Below, piece after piece: positions 24,914 through 36,688 of a DNA stretch of 64,000 bases. The translations under genes and the position numbers were made by a program. Source of the stretch: DATKQY01 sp035532475 (GTDB lineage: Bacteria; Actinomycetota; Acidimicrobiia; Acidimicrobiales; Bog-793); assembly GCA_035532475.1 (NCBI GenBank), contig DATKQY010000003.1, positions 11,841-75,840 on the forward strand, in the 5' to 3' direction. A model generated the notes under the pieces. That model saw only the letters and a list, made by a program, of their open reading frames with translations. It was not told the origin of the DNA and did no database searches. Each line of letters starts with the position of its first letter. The first letter of the stretch is position 1.

Positions 24914-26368
24914 TCAGGCGGGAGGCCGGAGCCGGCGCGGCGCCGTGCCGGAGCCGATCAGCGAAGCGACGGCCTCGGCGAGGGTCGACACCCGCACGAG
25001 CGAGATGCCCGCCGGAGGCTCGGGTGCCGAGACCGGCACCACGGCGCGCCGGAAGCCGCGCCGGGCCGCCTCGGTGAGGCGTCGCTCGGTGTGGGCCACC
25101 TGGCGGACCTCGCCGCCGAGACCGACCTCGCCGCAGGCGACGACGTCGTCGCCGAGCGGGGCGCCCGCCGCGGCCGACGCGAGGGCGAGCCCGAGCGCGA
25201 GGTCCGTCGCCGGCTCGCTGACGCGCACTCCGCCGACGACCGAGGCGAAGACGTCCATCGCCCCGAGGGCGACGCCGACCCGCTGCTCCAGGACCGCCAG
25301 CAGGAGCGCCAGCCGCCCCTGCGGGAGGCCCTGGGCCGTGCGGCGGGGTGTCGCGAGGCTGCTCGGGGCGGCGAGCGCCTGCAGCTCGACGAGGAGGGGC
25401 CGCCGTCCCTCGAGCACCGGCGCGACGACGCTGCCGGCGATGCCGCTCCGCCGGTCGGCGAGCAGCAGGCCGCTCGGGTCGTCGACGCCTTCGAGCCCGT
25501 CGGCGGTCATGGCGAAGATGCCGAGCTCGCCCGCGGGGCCGAAACGGTGCTTCGTGACGCTCAGCACCCGCAGCGCGTGATGGCGCTCGCCCTCGAAGGA
25601 GCAGACGGTGTCGACCAGGTGCTCGAGCAGCCGCGGCCCCGCGAGGGCGCCCTCCTTGGTCACGTGGCCGACGAGCACCGTCGCCACGCCGTGACCCTTC
25701 GCGTAGGCGACGAGGCGCGCGGCGCACTCGCGCACCTGGACGACGCTGCCCCCCGCCCCGCCGATGGCCGGGTCGGCGACCGCCTGGATCGAGTCGAGCA
25801 CGAGCAGGTCGGGCCCGTGGCGTCCGGCGGCGTCCAGCACCGCCGGGAGGCACGTCGTGGCCAACAGCGACACGCCCGGGACGGCGGCGCCGAGGCGCTC
25901 GGCCCGCCGACGCACCTGCTCGGCCGACTCCTCGGCAGAGACGATCAGCACGCGTGCGCCGCGGCCCGCCGCGGCGGCCGCCGCCTGGAGCAGCAGGGTG
26001 GACTTGCCGATCCCGGGTTCGCCGCCGACGAGGGTCACCGACCCCGGAACCAGGCCACCGGAGAGGGCGCGGTCGAGCTCGCCGACGCCGGTCGGGACCG
26101 GGAGTCCTCCCTCGAGCCCCACCTCGCTGAGCGGCACCGGCTCGAGCGGTCCTTCGCGGGAGCCGTCCCAGCCGCCGCCGGCGCTCCAGCCGGCGCCTGC
26201 ACCCCAGCCGGCGCCGGCACCCCAGCCGGTGGAAGCACCGGTCGCAGGCGGCGAGCACCGCTCCTCGACGAGGGTGTTCCAGGCGTCGCACTGCGGGCAC
26301 CGCCCCGACCAGCGGGGGGAGCTCGACCCGCACGCGCTGCAACGATGGACGATCCGCTCCCGAGCCAC
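24914..26368 (-). CDS. radA: DNA repair protein RadA/Sms
   Basis: A 484-residue RecA-like branch-migration helicase. It has the N-terminal zinc finger (HRCSACGSS and GRCPQCDAW), Walker A VGGEPGIGKSTLLLQ, Walker B DLLVLDSIQAV, the RadA-specific KHRFGPAGELGIF, and a C-terminal Lon-like domain. The linker after the zinc finger contains four six-residue repeats (GASTGW, GAGAGW, GAGAGW, SAGGGW), which the usual family lacks. The GTG start is 6 nt after TATCGT. It sits upstream of disA, and the two products act together in DNA repair in other Gram-positives. Confidence 0.94.
   Translation of the reverse strand: MARERIVHRCSACGSSSPRWSGRCPQCDAWNTLVEERCSPPATGASTGWGAGAGWGAGAGWSAGGGWDGSREGPLEPVPLSEVGLEGGLPVPTGVGELDRALSGGLVPGSVTLVGGEPGIGKSTLLLQAAAAAAGRGARVLIVSAEESAEQVRRRAERLGAAVPGVSLLATTCLPAVLDAAGRHGPDLLVLDSIQAVADPAIGGAGGSVVQVRECAARLVAYAKGHGVATVLVGHVTKEGALAGPRLLEHLVDTVCSFEGERHHALRVLSVTKHRFGPAGELGIFAMTADGLEGVDDPSGLLLADRRSGIAGSVVAPVLEGRRPLLVELQALAAPSSLATPRRTAQGLPQGRLALLLAVLEQRVGVALGAMDVFASVVGGVRVSEPATDLALGLALASAAAGAPLGDDVVACGEVGLGGEVRQVAHTERRLTEAARRGFRRAVVPVSAPEPPAGISLVRVSTLAEAVASLIGSGTAPRRLRPPA
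26168..26239 (-). repeat. Four 18-bp tandem repeats inside radA
   Basis: Four 18-nt units with a CCAGCCGG(C/T)G core on the plus strand run end to end and encode the Gly-Ala-Trp linker of RadA. The two middle copies differ at one base, suggesting recent slippage. Confidence 0.8.
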
Positions 26369-26374
26369 GGCCGG

Positions 26375-26380
26375 ACGATA
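26375..26380 (-). promoter_or_regulatory. -10 element, leaderless start of radA
   Basis: TATCGT (minus strand) lies 6 nt before the radA GTG; the same hexamer precedes the polyprenyl synthase gene. Confidence 0.5.
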
Positions 26381-26483
26381 GGCGCCGGCTGTGACACCGC
26401 CCGGGAACGGCCCGGCGCGCCATACTTGGCAGGCCCGCCGTGAGCACCGGTCGGCACCGCCAAGACCTCCCCCCGGGGGACCG

Positions 26484-27812
26484 ATGCCGCTCGCGAGCAT
26501 TCCGCGCCTGATCGCACGCCCGACCTGGCGCTTCCTCCAGACCGAGGTCGCGGGCGGCGTCCTGCTCGTCATCACCACGACGGTGGCGCTCGTCTGGGCG
26601 AACACACCCCTCGTCGGCGCCTACGACCGCCTCTGGGGAACGACGCTCGGGGTGGCCCTCGGAGGCCACGTGCTCGAGATGAGCCTGCGCGGCTGGGTCG
26701 ACAACGGGCTCATGACGGTGTTCTTCCTCACGGTCGGCCTCGAGCTGAAGCGCGAGCTGACCGTCGGCGAGCTGCGGGACCCGCGTGCCGCCGCGCTGCC
26801 GATCATCGCCGCGCTCGGCGGGATGGTCGGCTCGGCGCTCGTCTACGTCGCCTTCACCGCCGGGACGGCGCAGGTCCACGGCTGGGGCATCCCGATGGCG
26901 ACGGATCTCGCCGTCGCCCTCGGCGTGCTCTCCTTGGGCTGCCGCGACGTCGCGAGCCCGGTGAAGCTGTTCGTGCTGGCGCTGGCGGTGGCCGACGATC
27001 TCGGCTCGATCGTCGTGCTGGCGATCTTCTACGAGCACAACTTCGACGCGGTGGCCCTCGGCGCCGCCCTCGGCGTCTTCGCGGTGGCGGCGGTGTGCCG
27101 GCTCGCGGGCGTCGGCTGGTGGCCCGTCTACGCCCTCCTCGGCATCGGGGTCTGGCTCGCGCTCGACAAGGCAGGCGTCAGCCCGACGCTGGCGGGGGTC
27201 GCCATGGGCCTGCTCGCGCCGGGCCGGCCGCGGCTGTCGCCGGAGGAGACCGAGGCACGGGAGGACGAGCTGCTCGACCTGTCCTCGCCCCGGGCGGTGC
27301 GAAGGACGGTGCACATCGCGCTCGGCGCGGTGCCGCGAGCCGAGTGGCTCGGCCTCCAGCTGCATCCCTGGTCGAGCTTTCTCGCCGTGCCGTTGTTCGC
27401 GCTGGCCAACGCCGGGATCCCGTTCGGCGGCGGATCGCTCGCCAAGGGCGGGGTGACGGGGCTCGCCGGGGGCGTGCTGTTCGGCAAGCTCGTCGGGAAG
27501 TTCGTGGGCGTCGTCGGCGCGACCCTGCTCGCGCAGCGCCTCGGGATCGGCCGGCTCCCCGAGGGGATGGGGCTGCGCGAGGTGCTCGGCGTGGGCGCGC
27601 TCGCCGGCATCGGGCTCACGGTGTCGTTCCTCGTGGCGAACCTCGCGCTCGGCGCGACGGCACAGCAGCACCAGGCGAAGCTCGCGGTGCTCGTCGCCGC
27701 GGTCATCTCCGCGGTCGCGGCGACCGCGATCCTGCGCGGCGGCAGGAGGACACGGGGCGAGCCGACCGAACCCTCCGGATCGGCGGACGCTCCCGGGGCT
27801 CCCGCGCCCTGA
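26484..27812 (+). CDS. nhaA: Na+/H+ antiporter NhaA
   Basis: A 442-residue membrane antiporter exchanging sodium for protons for pH and salt tolerance. The two ion-binding aspartates are in LALAVADDLGSIVV, and PMATDLAVALGVLSLG, TVFFLTVGLELKREL and GLTVSFLVANLALG are NhaA blocks. About twelve hydrophobic segments are present, with a cytosolic loop around 245-280 (LSPEETEAREDELL). The ATG has a GGGGGA site 5 nt upstream. It is divergent from radA and converges on clpC with 18 nt between. Confidence 0.95.
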   Translation: MPLASIPRLIARPTWRFLQTEVAGGVLLVITTTVALVWANTPLVGAYDRLWGTTLGVALGGHVLEMSLRGWVDNGLMTVFFLTVGLELKRELTVGELRDPRAAALPIIAALGGMVGSALVYVAFTAGTAQVHGWGIPMATDLAVALGVLSLGCRDVASPVKLFVLALAVADDLGSIVVLAIFYEHNFDAVALGAALGVFAVAAVCRLAGVGWWPVYALLGIGVWLALDKAGVSPTLAGVAMGLLAPGRPRLSPEETEAREDELLDLSSPRAVRRTVHIALGAVPRAEWLGLQLHPWSSFLAVPLFALANAGIPFGGGSLAKGGVTGLAGGVLFGKLVGKFVGVVGATLLAQRLGIGRLPEGMGLREVLGVGALAGIGLTVSFLVANLALGATAQQHQAKLAVLVAAVISAVAATAILRGGRRTRGEPTEPSGSADAPGAPAP

Positions 27813-27830
27813 GCTGGCGGGCGAGCGCGC

Positions 27831-30326
<2,496 letters not shown>

Positions 30327-30347
30327 CGTTCGACTCCCTCTGCCTGC

Positions 30348-30364
30348 GACCTGAGGTCAGTCTA
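30348..30364 (-). promoter_or_regulatory. clpC promoter region with palindrome
   Basis: On the minus strand TAGACT (30364-30359) is followed immediately by the 11-nt palindrome GACCTCAGGTC (30358-30348), 22 nt before the clpC start. The palindrome covers the likely transcription start and could be a repressor site. It does not match the ClgR or HspR consensus I know. Confidence 0.4.
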
Positions 30365-30544
30365 CCGGTCGCACCCGTCATCGCGGCGGTCGGCGGGGGT
30401 GGCGTTCGCCAGGCCCTCGACCGCCCCCTCCGTGTCGCTCGCCCGGAGCCAGACTGCCTGGTCACCGGCGAGATTCCGCTCCGCCGGTCCCCCGACGCCA
30501 CCATCGCTAACGGCCGCCGTTGTCAGGATGACGAGTCCTTGGCC

Positions 30545-30550
30545 TATCGT
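30545..30550 (+). promoter_or_regulatory. -10 element of the polyprenyl synthase gene
   Basis: TATCGT lies 9 nt before the GTG, with TTGTCA 19 nt further upstream as a possible -35. There is no ribosome site. Confidence 0.5.
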
Positions 30551-30559
30551 GCTCACCTA

Positions 30560-31555
30560 GTGAACGCGCCGGACCTCTTCGCGCTTCCCGTTCCGGAGGA
30601 AGACCTCGCCCGGCTCGAAGCCCGCCTGCGCAGCGTCGTCACGCGCGGCGACCCCTTTCTCGACGAGATCTCGACGCACCTGATCGAGGCCGGCGGCAAG
30701 CGCGTGCGCCCCGCGCTGACGCTCGCCGCGGCATCCCTGGCCGGCATCGACGCCAGCGAGGACACCCTGCTCGGCGGCGTCTCGGTCGAGCTCGTGCACC
30801 TCGCCTCGCTCTACCACGACGACGTGATGGACGAGGCGACGCGCCGGCGCAACGTCCCGAGCGTCAACGCCCGCTGGGGGAACCTGCTCGCCATCGTCGC
30901 CGGGGACTTCCTCCTCGCGCGCTCGGCGGAGATCGCGGCGTCGCTCGGCACGGAGATCGCCGGGCTCCTCGCGGCGACGCTCGCCCGGCTCTGCCAGGGC
31001 CAGATCGCCGAGGTGCGCTCCGCCTACCGCCTCGACCGCAGCGAAGAGGACTACCTCGTCGCCATCGCCGACAAGACCGCCGCCTTGATGTCGACGGCCT
31101 GCCGGATCGGCGGGATCACCGCCGGGCTGGAGCGCCCGCAGATCGAGGCGCTCACGCGCTTTGGCGAGTGTCTCGGGATCGTCTTCCAGATCCGCGACGA
31201 CGTCCTCGACGTCGTCGCGGGCGAGCAGGAGCTCGGCAAGCCGCCGGGCCAGGACCTGGCTGAGGGCATCTACACCCTGCCGGTGCAGCGTGCGCTGCTC
31301 GACCGCCAGATCGGCCCGAAGCTTCGTTCGCTGCTCGGGCGGCCGCTCGGGCGCGAGGAGGTCGAGGTCGCCCGCGAGCTCGTCGCCGCGTCGCCGGGGA
31401 TCACCGCCTCGGCCCACACGGCGCGCCGCTACGCCAACGAGGCGACCGACACCGCCCTCAGCCTCGGCGACGGCATCGTGCCAAAGGCCCTCTCCGAGCT
31501 CGGCATGAGCCTCCTCGACGACCTGGAACGCTCGACGAGGGCGCTCGCCAGCTGA
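30560..31555 (+). CDS. Polyprenyl diphosphate synthase (trans-isoprenyl)
   Basis: A 331-residue trans-prenyltransferase. The first aspartate-rich motif is LASLYHDDVMDEATRRRN and the second is IVFQIRDDVLDVV; GGKRVRPALTLAA binds the allylic diphosphate. Residues before the first motif are Ser-Leu-Tyr, which typically allow long chains, so a heptaprenyl-nonaprenyl (menaquinone side chain) product is more likely than farnesyl; this is inference. GTG 30560 was preferred to TTG 30539 because of the promoter position. No menaquinone genes are adjacent; it converges on lysS. Confidence 0.9.
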   Translation: MNAPDLFALPVPEEDLARLEARLRSVVTRGDPFLDEISTHLIEAGGKRVRPALTLAAASLAGIDASEDTLLGGVSVELVHLASLYHDDVMDEATRRRNVPSVNARWGNLLAIVAGDFLLARSAEIAASLGTEIAGLLAATLARLCQGQIAEVRSAYRLDRSEEDYLVAIADKTAALMSTACRIGGITAGLERPQIEALTRFGECLGIVFQIRDDVLDVVAGEQELGKPPGQDLAEGIYTLPVQRALLDRQIGPKLRSLLGRPLGREEVEVARELVAASPGITASAHTARRYANEATDTALSLGDGIVPKALSELGMSLLDDLERSTRALAS

Positions 31556-31611
31556 GCCTCGGGGCCCTCGCGAACCGCCAAGCCGGCGCGTCCGCGGACC
31601 GAGGCCGTCGG

Positions 31612-33126
31612 CTACCCGCCGGACTCCGGGCCGGGCGCTTCGTGGACCACGTCCGGACCGACGGCCGACTCCCCCCCACGGTGCTCGGGACGCAGGGCCG
31701 GGAAGAGGATCACCTCGCGGATGTTCGCCTTGTCGGTGAGGAGCATCACCAACCGGTCGACGCCGATGCCGAGTCCGCCCGTCGGGGGCATCCCGTGCTC
31801 GAGCGCCCGCAGGAACTCCTCGTCGAGGGCCATCGCCTCCTCGTCGCCGGCCGCGCGCTCGGCGGCCTGGGCGACGAGCCGGCGCCGTTGCTCGTCCGGA
31901 TCGACCAGCTCGCTGAAGGCGTTCCCGAGCTCGCGGCCGGCGACGACCGGCTCGAAGCGCTCCACGTAGCCGGGCCGGCTGCGGTGGTCGCGCGCGAGCG
32001 GCGAGACCTCCTTCGGATAGTCGATGACGAACACCGGGCCCCACAGGTTCGGCTCGGTCGTCTTCTCGTAGATCTCGAGGATGATCTTGCCCGGCCCGTC
32101 GCTCGCGTCGACGGGGACGCCGAGCTCCTCGGCGCGTCGGCGCAGCTCGGCGACGCCGAGCTCGAGGCTCACCTCGGCGCCCGTCTGCTCGGCGACGAGC
32201 TGCTCCATCGTCGCCCGGCGCCACGGTGGCGTGAGGTCGAGCGCACGGCCCTGGTAGGTCAGCTCGGTCGTGCCGAGCACCGACTGGGCGACGCCGGCGA
32301 CGAGCTCCTCGGTGATCGCCATCATGTCGGTGTAGTCGGCATAGGCCTGGTAGAGCTCGAGCATCGTGAACTCGGGGTTGTGGCGCGGCGAGAGGCCCTC
32401 GTTGCGGAAGACCCGGCCGAGCTCGAAGACCCGCTCGAAGCCGCCGACGAGAAGCCGCTTCAGGTAGAGCTCGAGCGCGATCCGCAGGTAGAAGTCGGCG
32501 TGGAGCGCGTTGTAGTGGGTCACGAACGGCTTGGCGTGCGCCCCGCCGGCGATCGGGTGGAGCACGGGCGTCTCGACCTCGACGAAGCCGCGCTCGGCGA
32601 GCAGGCGGCGCAGCTCGGCGACGACCTTGGAGCGCACGAGGAACGTGTCGCGCACGCCCTCGTTCGCCCACAGGTCGACCTCGCGCTGACGGTGCCGGAG
32701 CTCGACGTCGTGGACGCCGCGCCACTTGTCGCCGAAGCTGCGGCGGGCCTCGGCGAGGAGCGACCACGAGGCGACGCCGACCGACAGCTCGCCCCGCTTG
32801 GTGCGCAGGACCTCGCCGGTCGCTCCGATCCAGTCCCCGAGGTTGAGGCGTGTGAACTCCTCGAAGCGCTCGGCGACCCCTTCCTGGGCGAAGAGCTGCA
32901 CCGCCCCCGTCCAGTCGCGGACCTCGGCGAAGGCGATCCGGCCCTGAGGCCGTGAACGCATGATGCGCCCCGCGACCGAGACGACGACACCGGAGCTCGC
33001 CCCCGGATCGAGGCGCTCGTAGGCGGGGTCGGCGGCGACGGTCCCGGCGCCGACGGTCCCGGCGAGGCGGTACGGGACGGCGGGGGCCTCGCGCCCGGGG
33101 GCCGGCCCCTCCGTCGGATCCGTCAC
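31612..33126 (-). CDS. lysS: Lysyl-tRNA synthetase, class II
   Basis: A 504-residue class II synthetase charging tRNA-Lys. The N-terminal OB fold is GVVVSVAGRIMRSRPQGRIA, motif 2 is FELGRVFRNEGLSPRHNPEF, and motif 3 is GGLGIGVDRLVMLLTD near the end. The length is normal. The GTG start overlaps the coaX stop (GTGA), so it is translated from the coaX mRNA. Convergent with the polyprenyl synthase gene. A pyrrolysyl or EpmA role is excluded by the N-terminal OB domain. Confidence 0.96.
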   Translation of the reverse strand: MTDPTEGPAPGREAPAVPYRLAGTVGAGTVAADPAYERLDPGASSGVVVSVAGRIMRSRPQGRIAFAEVRDWTGAVQLFAQEGVAERFEEFTRLNLGDWIGATGEVLRTKRGELSVGVASWSLLAEARRSFGDKWRGVHDVELRHRQREVDLWANEGVRDTFLVRSKVVAELRRLLAERGFVEVETPVLHPIAGGAHAKPFVTHYNALHADFYLRIALELYLKRLLVGGFERVFELGRVFRNEGLSPRHNPEFTMLELYQAYADYTDMMAITEELVAGVAQSVLGTTELTYQGRALDLTPPWRRATMEQLVAEQTGAEVSLELGVAELRRRAEELGVPVDASDGPGKIILEIYEKTTEPNLWGPVFVIDYPKEVSPLARDHRSRPGYVERFEPVVAGRELGNAFSELVDPDEQRRRLVAQAAERAAGDEEAMALDEEFLRALEHGMPPTGGLGIGVDRLVMLLTDKANIREVILFPALRPEHRGGESAVGPDVVHEAPGPESGG

Positions 33127-33992
33127 CGGGCCGCCCCCTCGGCGTCGGGTTCCACGTTCTTCGCGTACAGCAGGCGCAAGCCGTGGAGCGTGAGCCAGGG
33201 CTCGTAGTGCCGGATCTTGCGGGAGTGCGGGGCGACCAGACCGCCGAGGCCCCCCGTCGCCACAATCGTGGACGCGCCGAGCTCCTCCTCGAGCCGCTCA
33301 CACATGCCGTCCACCAGGGCGGCGTGGCCGAAGACCGCGCCGACCTGCATCGACTCGACCGTGGAGCGCCCGATCGCCCGCCGCGGCTCGCCGAGGGCGA
33401 CTCGCGGCAAGGCGGCGGCGTGGGCGAAGAGCGCGTCCATGGAGATCTCGATGCCGGGCACGATCGCGCCGCCGAGGTACTCGCCGGCCGCGGAGATGGC
33501 GTCGAACGTCGTCGCCGTGCCGAGATCGACGACGATGATCGGGGGGCGGAACAGGTCGAGCGACGCCACGGCGTCGGCGATCCGGTCGGCGCCGACCTCT
33601 CTCGGGTTGTCGTAGAGGACCGGCATGCCGGTCCGGATGCCCGGCTCGACGACGACGAGCGGCACGTCGAACCAGCGCGCCGCGGTCTCGCGCAGCGCCA
33701 CCGTGACCGCCGGCACCGAGGACGAGACGACCACGCCCTCGATCAGCCGGTCCGCGGAGGCGGCGCCCGCATCGCCCGCGCCGCGGACGCGCAGGCCGTC
33801 GAGACCGAGCAGCTGGTTGAGGAGCAGGGCGTGCTCGTCCGCCGTGCGCTCGGCGACCGTCGCCGCCCGCCAGCTCCGCGCCAGGCCGGGGAGCTCCCCG
33901 GGCGTGCGCGCGCCGGGAGACCCGGCGGCCTCGGGGGTCTCGAAGACACCGATGACCGTCTGGGTGTTCCCCACGTCGACGGCGAGCAGCAT
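33123..33992 (-). CDS. coaX: Pantothenate kinase, type III
   Basis: A 289-residue ASKHA-fold kinase for the first step of CoA synthesis. The phosphate loop is LLAVDVGNTQTVIGVFE, the catalytic and monovalent-cation region is REVGADRIADAVAS and IIVVDLGTATTFDAIS, and the adenosine motif lies in STIVATGGLGGLV. An insertion of about 15 Gly/Pro-rich residues follows strand 2 (PEAAGSPGARTPGEL). The ATG is preceded by TAGACC at 8 nt, so it is probably leaderless. Upstream, panC makes its substrate pantothenate. Confidence 0.95.
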   Translation of the reverse strand: MLLAVDVGNTQTVIGVFETPEAAGSPGARTPGELPGLARSWRAATVAERTADEHALLLNQLLGLDGLRVRGAGDAGAASADRLIEGVVVSSSVPAVTVALRETAARWFDVPLVVVEPGIRTGMPVLYDNPREVGADRIADAVASLDLFRPPIIVVDLGTATTFDAISAAGEYLGGAIVPGIEISMDALFAHAAALPRVALGEPRRAIGRSTVESMQVGAVFGHAALVDGMCERLEEELGASTIVATGGLGGLVAPHSRKIRHYEPWLTLHGLRLLYAKNVEPDAEGAAR

Positions 33993-34000
33993 GGCCTACT

Positions 34001-34006
34001 GGTCTA
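34001..34006 (-). promoter_or_regulatory. -10 element of coaX-lysS
   Basis: TAGACC (minus strand) lies 8 nt before the coaX ATG. Confidence 0.45.
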
Positions 34007-34065
34007 CCCGATCCGGCGGCACCGCCAAAGTTCCGCGAGCGGCGGGGGCCGCGGGCGGATCGGTG

Positions 34066-34941
34066 TCAGGCCTCGAGGTCAAGCCCGATGTCGAGGATCG
34101 GCGCCGAGTGGGTGATCGCGCCGATCGAGACCACGTCGACGCCCGCCTCGGCGTACGCGGCCACGTTCGTGAGATCGATGCCGCCCGACGCTTCGACGAG
34201 GACGGCGCCCGCGGCGCCGCGGGGATGCGCCCGGACGATGGCGACGCACTCCCGCACCTGCCCCGGCGACATGTTGTCGCACATCACGAGCGTCGCCCCC
34301 GCCGCCACCGCCTCCCCGACCTGGTCGACGCGGTCGCACTCGACCTCGACCATGCGGCCGGGCCAGCGCTCGAGGGCCCGTTGCACCGCCTCGGCGATCG
34401 ACATCCCCCCGAGGTGGTTGTCCTTCACCAGCACGGCTTCGGAGAGGTTGCCCCGGTGGTTCGCCGCGCCCCCGGCGCGCACCGCCGCCTTCTCGAGCGC
34501 GCGCAGGCCCGGAGTGGTCTTACGGGTGTCCCACACCCGCGTCGCCGGATTGGCGGCCCGGGCCAGCTCGACGTAGCGGTGGGCGGCAGTGGCGACGCCC
34601 GAGAGGTGGCAGAGGAAGTTGAGGGCGCTGCGCTCGGCGCTGAGCAGCGACCGGAACGGCCCGGCGACCCGAGCGACCACGCCGCCCGCAGCCACCTCCT
34701 CCCCGTCGTCGAGGACGATGTCGCAGGCGAGCGCGGGGTCGACCTGGTGGCAGACCTCGAGCACGCAGCGCGTCCCGGCCACGACGCCGGGACGGCGCGC
34801 CACGAAGGCGGCGCGCGCGGTCGCGTCGGGGGGGAGCAACGTGGCCGTCAGGTCGCCGAGCGGCAGCAGGTCCTCCGCGAGGGCCAGCGCGACGGCGGGG
34901 CGGACCGCCACGACCGGGGGGTGCACGTCGTCGCGCCTCAT
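34066..34941 (-). CDS. nadC: Nicotinate-nucleotide pyrophosphorylase (carboxylating)
   Basis: A 291-residue quinolinate phosphoribosyltransferase, the third de novo NAD enzyme. Its signature is WDTRKTTPGLRALEKAAVRA followed by GGAANHR; KDNHLGG, VEVECDRVDQ and LVEASGGIDLTNV complete the quinolinate and PRPP site. The ATG start lies 34 nt after nadB; the frame continues upstream but only as antisense-like sequence. nadA is not in the window and must be elsewhere. Confidence 0.95.
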   Translation of the reverse strand: MRRDDVHPPVVAVRPAVALALAEDLLPLGDLTATLLPPDATARAAFVARRPGVVAGTRCVLEVCHQVDPALACDIVLDDGEEVAAGGVVARVAGPFRSLLSAERSALNFLCHLSGVATAAHRYVELARAANPATRVWDTRKTTPGLRALEKAAVRAGGAANHRGNLSEAVLVKDNHLGGMSIAEAVQRALERWPGRMVEVECDRVDQVGEAVAAGATLVMCDNMSPGQVRECVAIVRAHPRGAAGAVLVEASGGIDLTNVAAYAEAGVDVVSIGAITHSAPILDIGLDLEA

Positions 34942-34975
34942 CGCCGGGCCGCCTGCGCGGCGAGGGCGTCGCGCC

Positions 34976-36688
34976 TCACGGCGCGCCGGCCTCTCGCGTC
35001 CGGCGGCGCTCGAGCGCTGGCGCGGCGGCGCCGAGGGGGGACGCACGCCGCCCGACCACGAGGCGGAGCCGCCACGCGTCGTCGGTCGCCGGGAAGTCGG
35101 CACGGAAGTGCGCGCCCCGGCTCTCCTGCCGCGCGCGGGCCGAGCGCAGCATCGCGGCGGCGACCTCGGCGAGATTCGCCAGTTCCAGCGCCGCGACGGT
35201 GTGCCGCGGATCGGCGCTGCCGGCCGCCGGTGCGCCGCGCCGCAGCTCGCCGAGCGTGCGCTCGACCCCCTCGAGGCTGGCGGCGCTCCGCACCACGCCG
35301 GCGCCCTCGCCCATCGCGTGCTGGAGCACCTCGCGTTCCTTCACGACGTCACCAGCCATCCCTTCGGGCGGGGAGGAGGCAGGGTCCGGCCGGTCGCCGG
35401 CCACGGGACGGACAGGGATCGAGCCGGCGGAGGTGGGGCCACCGAGCCACGGGCCGAGCGCCCCGGTCTCGAGAGGCCCGCCGCGCCCCGACATGATCGC
35501 CGCGGCCGCCCTCGTCGCGAACACGAGCCCTTCGAGCAGCGAGTTGGAGGCGAGCCGGTTCGCACCCTGTACGCCGGTGCAGGCCACCTCGCCGACCGCC
35601 CACAGCCCCTCGACGGCGCTCGCGCCGTCGAGGTCCGTCAGCACCCCGCCGCACAGGTAGTGCGCGGCGGGCGCGACCGGGAGGAGGTCGCTCGCCGGAT
35701 CGAGGCCCTGGCCCGCGAGCTGGACGGCGAGACCGGGGAAACGGCGTGCGAAGCCCTCGACCGGCCGGGCGTCGAGGTCGACGTGGTCGGTCCCCTCCTC
35801 GGCCATCCTCGCGGCGATCGCCCGGCTCACGACGTCGCGGGGGGCGAGCTCGTCGACGAAGCGCTCGCCTCGCCCGTCGAGCAGCACCGCGCCCTCGCCG
35901 CGCAGCGCCTCGGAGAGCAGCGGCCGCGGGAGCGCATGGACCGCGAGCGCGGTCGGGTGGAACTGGACGAACTCGAGGTCGGCGAGGGGCACGCCCGCGC
36001 GCAGGGACAGCGCGATCCCGTCACCCGTGGCGCCGAGGGGGTTCGTCGTCAGGTCGAAGAGCTGACCCGCTCCGCCGGTGGCGAGGACGGTCTGCGAGGC
36101 GACGAGCCGCCGCGTCCCTCCCGCGTCGAGCACGTCGATGCCCGTGCACCGCCCGTGCTCGACGACGAGGGCGAGCGCGAAGGTGCGCTCGAGCACCGTC
36201 ACGGGGGCCCGCCCCACCCGGGCGACGAGCGCCCGGACCACTTCGGCGCCGGTCGAGGTGCCGCCTGCATGGACGACGCGGGCGGTGCTGTGGCCGCCCT
36301 CGCGCGAGCGGGCGAGCCCGCCCCGCTCGTCGCGGTCGAACACGGCTCCGAGCGCCACCAGGTCGAGCACCGCCTGGGGACCTCCCTCGACGAGGATCCG
36401 GGTCGCCTCGGGGTCGCACAGCCCGACCCCGGCGCGCAGCGTGTCCGCCAGGTGCAGCTCCGCGGAGTCGCCCTCGACGGGGAACGCCGCGGCGATGCCG
36501 CCCTGTGCCCACTCCGTCGTCGACGCCCCGAGCACCCCCTTCGTGACGACGGCGACCCGAGCCCCCGCGGCGGCGAGGCGCAGTGCGACCGCGCAGCCCG
36601 CGACGCCGCTCCCGACGACAACGGCGTCGAAACGCGAGCTCGGCCCGGTCACCTCGGGCAGCCCCGGGCCGGGCGCGCGGGAGCTCAC
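34976..36688 (-). CDS. nadB: L-aspartate oxidase
   Basis: A 570-residue FAD enzyme of the succinate dehydrogenase/fumarate reductase flavoprotein family that makes iminoaspartate for NAD synthesis. Motifs: dinucleotide fold VVVGSGVAGCAVALRLAAA, STTEWAQGGIAAAF, HSTARVVHAGGTSTGAEV, LEFVQFHPTALAV and CTGVQGANRLASNSLLEGLV. The C-terminal helical domain carries ARARQESRGAHFRADFP. The GTG overlaps the panC stop (GTGA). nadC follows. Confidence 0.95.
   Translation of the reverse strand: MSSRAPGPGLPEVTGPSSRFDAVVVGSGVAGCAVALRLAAAGARVAVVTKGVLGASTTEWAQGGIAAAFPVEGDSAELHLADTLRAGVGLCDPEATRILVEGGPQAVLDLVALGAVFDRDERGGLARSREGGHSTARVVHAGGTSTGAEVVRALVARVGRAPVTVLERTFALALVVEHGRCTGIDVLDAGGTRRLVASQTVLATGGAGQLFDLTTNPLGATGDGIALSLRAGVPLADLEFVQFHPTALAVHALPRPLLSEALRGEGAVLLDGRGERFVDELAPRDVVSRAIAARMAEEGTDHVDLDARPVEGFARRFPGLAVQLAGQGLDPASDLLPVAPAAHYLCGGVLTDLDGASAVEGLWAVGEVACTGVQGANRLASNSLLEGLVFATRAAAAIMSGRGGPLETGALGPWLGGPTSAGSIPVRPVAGDRPDPASSPPEGMAGDVVKEREVLQHAMGEGAGVVRSAASLEGVERTLGELRRGAPAAGSADPRHTVAALELANLAEVAAAMLRSARARQESRGAHFRADFPATDDAWRLRLVVGRRASPLGAAAPALERRRTREAGAP

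Noticed and set aside
24831..27671. Very long minus-strand open frame continuing upstream of disA
   Set aside because: The upstream part is antisense or out of frame to radA and nhaA, and is Arg/Gly/His-rich. Stops are rare by chance at this GC content; disA starts at 24830.
31556..31611. GCCTCGG and CCGAGGC pair between the polyprenyl synthase and lysS considered as a terminator
   Set aside because: The 7-nt arms are separated by a long loop and there is no T-tract; too weak to list.
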